From an uncultured Anaeroplasmataceae bacterium (lineage in GTDB: Bacteria; Bacillota_I; Bacilli_A; Acholeplasmatales; Anaeroplasmataceae): a stretch of 64,000 nucleotides of DNA. The DNA lies in contig CAJTXR010000001.1 in assembly GCA_910584005.1 (NCBI GenBank), positions 248,001 to 312,000 on the forward strand. Reading direction: 5' to 3'. The notes beneath the pieces are model-generated. The model was not told the origin of the DNA. It made no database searches and was given only the letters and a program-made list of their open reading frames with translations. The position numbers were made by a program, and so were the translations under genes. Each line of letters starts with the position of its first letter. Within the stretch, counting starts at the first letter, position 1. This document shows positions 59,836 to 64,000 of this stretch, one piece after another.

Positions 59836-61310
59836 CAGTTCATCAATCTCCTTTCAGCAAGTTTAATTAATTTAGAAAGACTAAATGTTAAAATAAAATA
59901 GATGATTGCAATTATAATATAAGGTGTAAGTGCATCATAGGTTGCAGAAGTTATAATTGTTTTAACTGTCATTAAATCTCCTACAAAAAATGTGGATGCT
60001 AAAGATGTTTCTTTAATTAAAGCCACAAATTCGTTGGCAAGGGAAGGTAAAATATTTTTTATAGCTTGAGGCAAAACTACTTTCCGCATGGCCATTGGAT
60101 AGGAAAGACCTAAACTTCTTGCCGCCTCTAATTGTCCTTTATCGACGGATTGAATGCCTGAACGGAAAATCTCGGCTTGATATGCCGCACTATTGATGAC
60201 TAATGCAATAACACAAGTAATAAATTTAGGCATTCCCTTTGGCATAACAAGAAAAATCACAGTCAATTGTAATAAAAGAGGAATTCCTCGAATAATTTCA
60301 ATATAACTACTTGAAATCACTTGTAGTATTTTTATTCGAGATTGCTTCATCAAGCAAAGAACAACTCCAAAAAAGGCCGCAAATAATACACCACATATCG
60401 ATAAGGCCAGTGTTACGCCTAGTCCCTTCATAAATTTACCAAAATTATTTATAAACATATGAATCATCCTTGAAAAGAAATTAGATGAAGAAGTTAAATC
60501 CTCCTCAATGGCATTGCTTCCCAAAGTGATTGCTAATTCTTTTGCTTCTTCTAACCATATTTCATATAGTTGTTTCGATTGAACCTCTTCAATAATCTGA
60601 TTCACTACTTGAATTAAATCCTTATTTCCTCTTTTGGCAAGGACAAAAAATCCTTCTTTTCCAGTCACATCAAAACCTTCTTCGCAAATAACTATATCTG
60701 GATTAGAAACCAAAGAAGCATCTGCAGCGTTAGACGCAATTGCAAAAGCATCAATTTTACCATTTTTTAAATATAAAATTCCATCTGGAATTGTAGAAAC
60801 AATTTCTATTTTTGCATTCGGTAATTGCTCTACTGCATAATCATATTGGACTGAACCACTTTGAGCACCAATGACAACAGAAGATTGATTTAAAGATTCC
60901 AAAGTTTTATATTTACTATAATTCTCCTTTAAAGTAATTAAAACCTGACTTCCATCTCCATCATCATAATAGCTATAAGACATTTCATAATTTGTTGCTC
61001 TTTCCTTTTTATAAGTGAACCCTGAAATTGCAAGATCTACTTTCCCATTTTGAACCGCAGTTAAAGTTTCATTAAATCCCATCGCATCAATGTAAAGCTC
61101 TTTGCCCATATCAGAAGCAATTTTCTTGGCAAATTCAATATCTGCACCTACATATTTCTTTTGACCACTTTCTGTCCCATTGATAAATTCATAAGGCATG
61201 TAATCTGGAGAGGTCGCGATATATAACGCATCCTTTTTGTGACAAGAAGTCAAAAGAAATAGGGAAAGAATCCATAATAAAATATTGAGTAAAATCATCT
61301 TTTTTTTCAT
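59835..61310 (-). CDS. Fused lipoprotein substrate-binding protein and permease of a polar amino acid ABC transporter
   Basis: 491 residues. Signal peptide with lipobox LTSC (Cys23); family 3 solute-binding domain (about 30-260, TSPDYMPYEF, GFNETLTAVQNGKVDLAISG), then a membrane permease domain (about 290-490) with the EAA loop EAARSLGLSYPMAMRKVVLPQAI. The fusion ties binding protein to permease, as in some Firmicutes GlnPH. Ligand is a polar amino acid or similar; glutamine, arginine or cystine cannot be separated here. The ATG at 61308-61310 has AAGGAG 7 nt upstream; a longer open frame runs up through the attenuator. Confidence 0.92.
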   Translation of the reverse strand: MKKKMILLNILLWILSLFLLTSCHKKDALYIATSPDYMPYEFINGTESGQKKYVGADIEFAKKIASDMGKELYIDAMGFNETLTAVQNGKVDLAISGFTYKKERATNYEMSYSYYDDGDGSQVLITLKENYSKYKTLESLNQSSVVIGAQSGSVQYDYAVEQLPNAKIEIVSTIPDGILYLKNGKIDAFAIASNAADASLVSNPDIVICEEGFDVTGKEGFFVLAKRGNKDLIQVVNQIIEEVQSKQLYEIWLEEAKELAITLGSNAIEEDLTSSSNFFSRMIHMFINNFGKFMKGLGVTLALSICGVLFAAFFGVVLCLMKQSRIKILQVISSSYIEIIRGIPLLLQLTVIFLVMPKGMPKFITCVIALVINSAAYQAEIFRSGIQSVDKGQLEAARSLGLSYPMAMRKVVLPQAIKNILPSLANEFVALIKETSLASTFFVGDLMTVKTIITSATYDALTPYIIIAIIYFILTFSLSKLIKLAERRLMN

Positions 61311-61330
61311 TCTTCTTCTCCTTTTTTTTA

Positions 61331-61417
61331 GCAAAATAAAAAGAACCACTTGGCATGGTCCTTTAATGTTTACTAAAAAGAAAAGGACCAATAATTATGT
61401 TAGCCATAATGGTCCTT
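61331..61417 (-). promoter_or_regulatory. Tandem-hairpin attenuator upstream of the amino acid transporter
   Basis: Four related segments in order on the minus strand: AGGACCA (61410-61416), TGGTCCT (61384-61390), AGGACCA (61356-61362), TGGTTCT (61342-61348). They can form two terminator-like hairpins, each followed by a T-rich run, or alternatively the middle two can pair and leave the last one free, an antiterminator. A TATAAT lies just upstream (61422-61427). No leader peptide or known aptamer is recognised. Confidence 0.5.
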
Positions 61418-61464
61418 CATAATTATACTCAAGTTTATTTTTTATTAAACTATCTTTACATATC

Positions 61465-61492
61465 AAATAAAAAACCTACTTATAAAAGTAGG
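61465..61492 (-). terminator. Leader terminator of the orphan riboswitch-like element
   Basis: Stem CCTACTT/AAGTAGG, 4-nt loop, then TTTTTTATTT on the minus strand. Its 5' arm is also the complement of an upstream segment. Confidence 0.8.
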
Positions 61493-61546
61493 CGAATCTT
61501 CATATACTCACACTCAATAAAGTGATCTTTGCTACTTTTATTTGAT
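61465..61546 (-). ncRNA. Orphan riboswitch-like leader or small RNA
   Basis: A consensus promoter is followed by ~80 nt that end in an intrinsic terminator. The segment ATAAAAGTAG (61532-61541) is the exact complement of CTACTTTTAT (61482-61491), which includes the terminator's 5' arm, so a 10-bp stem enclosing a short hairpin CACT-TTATTG-AGTG (61511-61524) competes with the terminator. This is the layout of a metabolite riboswitch that turns genes on, or of a sRNA with its own terminator. I recognise no known aptamer. It lies ~150 nt upstream of the amino acid transporter gene. Confidence 0.5.
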
Positions 61547-61552
61547 GCTTAC

Positions 61553-61580
61553 ATTATACTGCAAATAACTCATATGTCAA
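61553..61580 (-). promoter_or_regulatory. Consensus promoter of the riboswitch-like element
   Basis: TTGACA, 16 nt, TATAAT on the minus strand, 18 nt downstream of the YgjV-like gene stop. Confidence 0.85.
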
Positions 61581-61597
61581 CAAGAAAAAAGAATTTC

Positions 61598-62179
61598 CTA
61601 ATTTTTTTCTTCCATATTTTTGGTTTCATCTACTATTTTTTCGTTCTTTTTTATCCGAATAAAGTATTGAATTACGGCAATAACAGCAACAACGAAGATA
61701 ATAATATTAGAAACCACCATAGAATAATTCTTTAAAAATAATCCATAAATTGTCCAGCAAATACAAGAGATAGACATAGAAGCCTTAATAAATGGAACTT
61801 TAATATTAGGAAATAAAATGATAACAGAATACTGAAAAGAAGCAAAAACAGGTAAAAAACCAATAGCTAATAAGAACCCATCCTTTAGGTTTAATACAAC
61901 ATTTAATACGATTCCTAAAATTAATCCTAAGGCAATAAAAAACCAATTTAAATATTTGTTATTCTTTTTACATAGAATAAAAATATTTCTTATGATGCTT
62001 ACTGCATCCTGTATGGAACCAGAATATTGTTTCAAACAAATCTGACCAATAGAACTTAACGTATGGTTTCCAGTTTGTAAAAAGACAATATTTTGTTTGC
62101 TTTTAAAAAATGAACTTAAAAAGAATAAAAACATTCCTATTCCCGTTAATACATTTCCAGTAATTTCTAAACTTGTCAT
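61598..62179 (-). CDS. YgjV-like inner membrane protein
   Basis: 193 residues with six to seven hydrophobic helices and a charged C-terminal tail (KKNEKIVDETKN). The pattern GMFLFFLSSFFKSK...NHTLSSIGQICLKQYSGSIQDAVSIIRN, split here only by what I omit, is reminiscent of the YgjV (Imp-YgjV) family: a helix, a short polar turn, then a helix containing an Asn/Arg pair. Function in that family is unknown. ATG with AAGGAA upstream; 11 nt after the Cys-motif gene. Moderate confidence in the family. Confidence 0.6.
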   Translation of the reverse strand: MTSLEITGNVLTGIGMFLFFLSSFFKSKQNIVFLQTGNHTLSSIGQICLKQYSGSIQDAVSIIRNIFILCKKNNKYLNWFFIALGLILGIVLNVVLNLKDGFLLAIGFLPVFASFQYSVIILFPNIKVPFIKASMSISCICWTIYGLFLKNYSMVVSNIIIFVVAVIAVIQYFIRIKKNEKIVDETKNMEEKN

Positions 62180-62190
62180 AATTTCCTTCC

Positions 62191-62553
62191 CTACCAGCCA
62201 AGCTTTGCTATTCTATAGACTAAAGAAGAAAGTTCCATAACAGGAAAATATTCTTCTAGCAATTTAGAAAACTCTTTGAGCTTAGCTTCCTTTACTTCTT
62301 TATTTTTTATTGCATCAAATTGATAATTGTTTGTTCTCCCACAGGGAGCTTGACATTGCATGCAAGAGGATAAATACTTTTCTTTCCATTTTAGTGTCAG
62401 ATTTATTGTTTCCTCATTTGTAGTATGTTGTTTAAGAATAAAAAGACAATTCCGAATCCATGCTTCTAACGGAGCATCTATTTCTTCTATTTCAACTCCA
62501 TTGACAATTGCAATTAGGATTCCCATAAGTGTTTTATCCTGTTGGCTTAACAT
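62191..62553 (-). CDS. Small cysteine-motif protein beside ferredoxin
   Basis: 120 residues, mostly helical, with one motif CMQCQAPCGRTNNY (Cys64, Cys67, Cys71) that could bind a metal or an Fe-S cluster, or be redox active. No named family is claimed. The ATG at 62551-62553 has AAGGAG 9 nt upstream within the end of the ferredoxin gene (7-bp overlap), so the two are co-translated and may act together. Confidence 0.75.
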   Translation of the reverse strand: MLSQQDKTLMGILIAIVNGVEIEEIDAPLEAWIRNCLFILKQHTTNEETINLTLKWKEKYLSSCMQCQAPCGRTNNYQFDAIKNKEVKEAKLKEFSKLLEEYFPVMELSSLVYRIAKLGW

Positions 62554-63134
62554 GAAATAAGCTCTCCTTTCGTAGAAAGGACATAACAAGTAAAAGGAAT
62601 TTTTTTATTTGCAATCTGTAATGCCTTTTGGATAGCGGCCTCTAGTTTTTGACAACAAGGGACTTCCATTCGTATCAAAGTAATACTTTCAACTATATGA
62701 TAAGTAAATATCTGAGCTAGTTTTTCGCTATACTCCATAGACTCTAATTTTGGACAATGAATTAATATTCTATGCTTTTTTTGGTACTCTTGAAAAACAA
62801 TAGAATTTACATATGCTGTACAGCTTGCAGCAAATAATAGATGAGCATGATCAAATGTATCACTTGTTACAGAAACCAAGCCCAATTGAACTGGCCAAAA
62901 AGATTCTTCAGTTTCAAATCGTTTTGCAAGAAGTGGCTGAAGGATTGTTTTCTTTATTTTGATTGCTTGATTTGGACAAACAGAAAGACAATCCCCTAAT
63001 CCATCACAAAAATCAGGGCGAATGATTTCAGCTTTTCCATTTCTAAGTTCAATGATATGCTCATGACAAGCATTTAAACATAGTCCACAGCCATTACATT
63101 TTTGAAAATCAATTTGAATCTGGTTTTTAATCAT
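62547..63134 (-). CDS. 4Fe-4S ferredoxin-like protein of the anaerobe type
   Basis: 195 residues. The N-terminal domain has a full cluster motif CNGCGLCLNAC (Cys13, 16, 19, 23) and a second, modified one FCDGLGDCLSVCP with Cys43, Cys49, Cys53; the CDGLGxCL form is characteristic of a group of ferredoxins often found next to hybrid-cluster protein genes. The C-terminal ~130 residues have further Cys, including CPKLE and a VPCCQKLE segment. No hcp gene is in this window. AAGGAT before the ATG and a promoter upstream. Electron carrier role inferred. Confidence 0.85.
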   Translation of the reverse strand: MIKNQIQIDFQKCNGCGLCLNACHEHIIELRNGKAEIIRPDFCDGLGDCLSVCPNQAIKIKKTILQPLLAKRFETEESFWPVQLGLVSVTSDTFDHAHLLFAASCTAYVNSIVFQEYQKKHRILIHCPKLESMEYSEKLAQIFTYHIVESITLIRMEVPCCQKLEAAIQKALQIANKKIPFTCYVLSTKGELISC

Positions 63135-63150
63135 AGTATCCTTCCTAACT

Positions 63151-63178
63151 AGTATAATTATACTTTACTTTTGGACAA
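63151..63178 (-). promoter_or_regulatory. Promoter of the ferredoxin operon
   Basis: TTGTCC, 16 nt, TATACT on the minus strand; an overlapping TATAAT is an alternative -10. Confidence 0.5.
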
Positions 63179-63203
63179 AAGGAAATACAAGATTTTACAT
63201 TTT

Positions 63204-63233
63204 TCAAAAGAAAAGGATGGAAAACTCCATCCT
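63204..63233 (-). terminator. Terminator of the EF-G-like gene
   Basis: Eight-bp stem AGGATGGA/TCCATCCT, 4-nt loop, TTTTCTTTTG on the minus strand, 8 nt after the stop. Confidence 0.88.
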
Positions 63234-63241
63234 CTTTCATA

Positions 63242-64000
63242 TTATAATTTATTTTCTTCTAAAATCTTCGTCTGAATAAATTGTGGTACTTCTTCATAAC
63301 TATAAAACTCACGATTAAAGTATCCACTACCTTGAGTCATAGATTTTAAATCATTTACATATTCCAAAATCTCTCGTTCTGGTACTAAAGCTGTAATTTT
63401 TTGATCCTTAACTGAGTTAATATCCATACCAATGATTTTACTTCTTCTAGAATTTAAATCAGATAAAATTGTTCCCACATCATGACTATGTACAGTAACA
63501 ACGATTTTAATGATTGGCTCTAATATAACGGGTTTACATTTTAAATAAGCATCCTTGAAAGCCAAAATTGCTGCCATTTTAAAGGATAATTCGTTTGAGT
63601 CTACAGCATGATATTTTCCATCCTTTAAGCATGCCTTAACCCCTATGACAGGAAAGCCTGCCAATAACCCTTTCTCTAGAGCCTCATAAAAGCCTTTTTC
63701 TACTGCTGGGAAATAGTTTTTAGGAACTGCACCACCAAATACTTCTTCTGTAAATACAGTTTCTTTAGCAGGTGAAAATTCCATTTCTACAACTCCATAA
63801 AAACCAGAACCTCCACTTTGTTTAATATATCTTCCCGTTCCTGAAGCAGTCTGTTTAATTGTTTCCCGATAGATAACTTTATAATCTTCAACATTTACTT
63901 CTATTTTATAAGCATTTTTCATTCGCTCTAATATATAAGTTAAATGCCCTAAACTCAAAGATCCTAATAAAAGTTGGTTTGTTTCCATCGCCCGACGAAC
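63242..64000 (-). CDS. EF-G-like translation GTPase, C-terminal part (5' end outside window)
   Basis: The frame is open to the right edge (codons for VRRA precede the first internal Met), so only the last ~252 residues are here. They cover domain III end (LLLGSLSLGHL, where EF-G has a G-L-G-E-L-H motif), domain IV with YRETIKQTASG and QSGGSGFYG, and domain V with EPIIKIVVTVHSHDVGTILSDL and RRSKI. The sequence is clearly EF-G family but several motifs are relaxed (G-S-L-S-L-G-H-L), which suggests the EF-G-like/EF-G2 paralogue group rather than the main fusA. The GTPase domain is not visible. Confidence 0.88.
   Translation of the reverse strand, partial: VRRAMETNQLLLGSLSLGHLTYILERMKNAYKIEVNVEDYKVIYRETIKQTASGTGRYIKQSGGSGFYGVVEMEFSPAKETVFTEEVFGGAVPKNYFPAVEKGFYEALEKGLLAGFPVIGVKACLKDGKYHAVDSNELSFKMAAILAFKDAYLKCKPVILEPIIKIVVTVHSHDVGTILSDLNSRRSKIIGMDINSVKDQKITALVPEREILEYVNDLKSMTQGSGYFNREFYSYEEVPQFIQTKILEENKL

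Noticed and set aside
61401..61421. Six-codon leader peptide (MKDHYG) before the amino acid transporter
   Set aside because: Its ATG lies about 1 nt after the -10 of the only promoter just upstream and has no Shine-Dalgarno, so it would lie outside that transcript or be untranslated.
1..64000. Alternative genetic code (TGA = Trp), as in some Mollicutes
   Set aside because: TGA is used as an in-frame stop at the expected ends of miaA, mutL, yqfD, rsmD and dapA, and Trp is encoded by TGG.
1..64000. CRISPR arrays, phage genes or transposases
   Set aside because: No direct-repeat array and no recognisable transposase, integrase or phage structural gene was seen.

Overview
The window is AT-rich, densely coded DNA from a low-GC Gram-positive bacterium with a DAP-type cell wall. 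Evidence: almost all genes lie on the minus strand in long operons with tight or overlapping junctions; Shine-Dalgarno (AGGAGG-like) sites are strong; promoters match the sigma-A consensus (TTGACA/TATAAT); regulation uses a T-box and a lysine riboswitch; and the sporulation-type pair yqfC-yqfD precedes phoH. TGA is used as a stop (miaA, mutL, yqfD, rsmD, dapA), so the Mycoplasma code does not apply. MurE carries the DNPR signature of meso-DAP-adding enzymes and a complete dapA/B/F-lysA set is present. An anaerobic or fermentative member of Bacilli/Erysipelotrichia or a related uncultured lineage fits; this placement is inference.

Layout: 1-2.6 kb, C-terminal part of a very long coiled-coil protein (+). 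2.7-5.9 kb, ftsZ, murB, murG. 6-16.5 kb, one long operon: a SAP/Rho-N-like gene whose 3' part lies in the -1 frame after an A10 run, then mutS, mutL, miaA, aroK, aroQ, efp and a CNNM/HlyC-type exporter. 16.5-21 kb, pyruvate formate-lyase split into two polypeptides, a thioredoxin-like protein, PFL activase and a DHH phosphoesterase. 21-25.3 kb, an unknown membrane protein, phoH, yqfD, yqfC. 25.3-29.3 kb, RluA-type synthase, LysR regulator, mraY, murE. 29.4-31.1 kb, a frame-broken plus-strand membrane gene. 31.2-37.6 kb, tRNA-Lys(CUU), a CCA-enzyme-tail-like protein, map, folC, valS and a GNAT gene under a T-box. 37.6-46.4 kb, lipoprotein 5'-nucleotidase, an unknown protein, rsmD, DEAD-box helicase, a 6S-like RNA, hydrolase, coaX, an ECF (PanT-like) S component. 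46.5-50.2 kb, ATP-grasp ligase, AEC permease, GH28 glycosidase. 50.3-56.9 kb, lysine/DAP genes lysC, asd, dapB, dapA, dapF, lysA with a lysine riboswitch. 57-64 kb, ankyrin protein, HU, MarR regulator, polar amino acid ABC transporter with a complex leader, YgjV-like membrane protein, Cys-motif protein, ferredoxin and the C-terminal end of an EF-G-like protein.

How it works together: DAP from the lysine pathway supplies MurE, and MraY, MurG, MurB and FtsZ continue wall synthesis and division. PFL, its activase and the ferredoxin indicate anaerobic pyruvate metabolism. The most unusual items are the split PFL, the A10 frameshift gene, and two leader elements in front of the amino-acid ABC transporter: one shaped like an unclassified riboswitch, the other a four-segment attenuator. 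Three interrupted reading frames in one window (A10, a short T run, an in-frame UAA) could be biology or assembly error and should be checked against reads.
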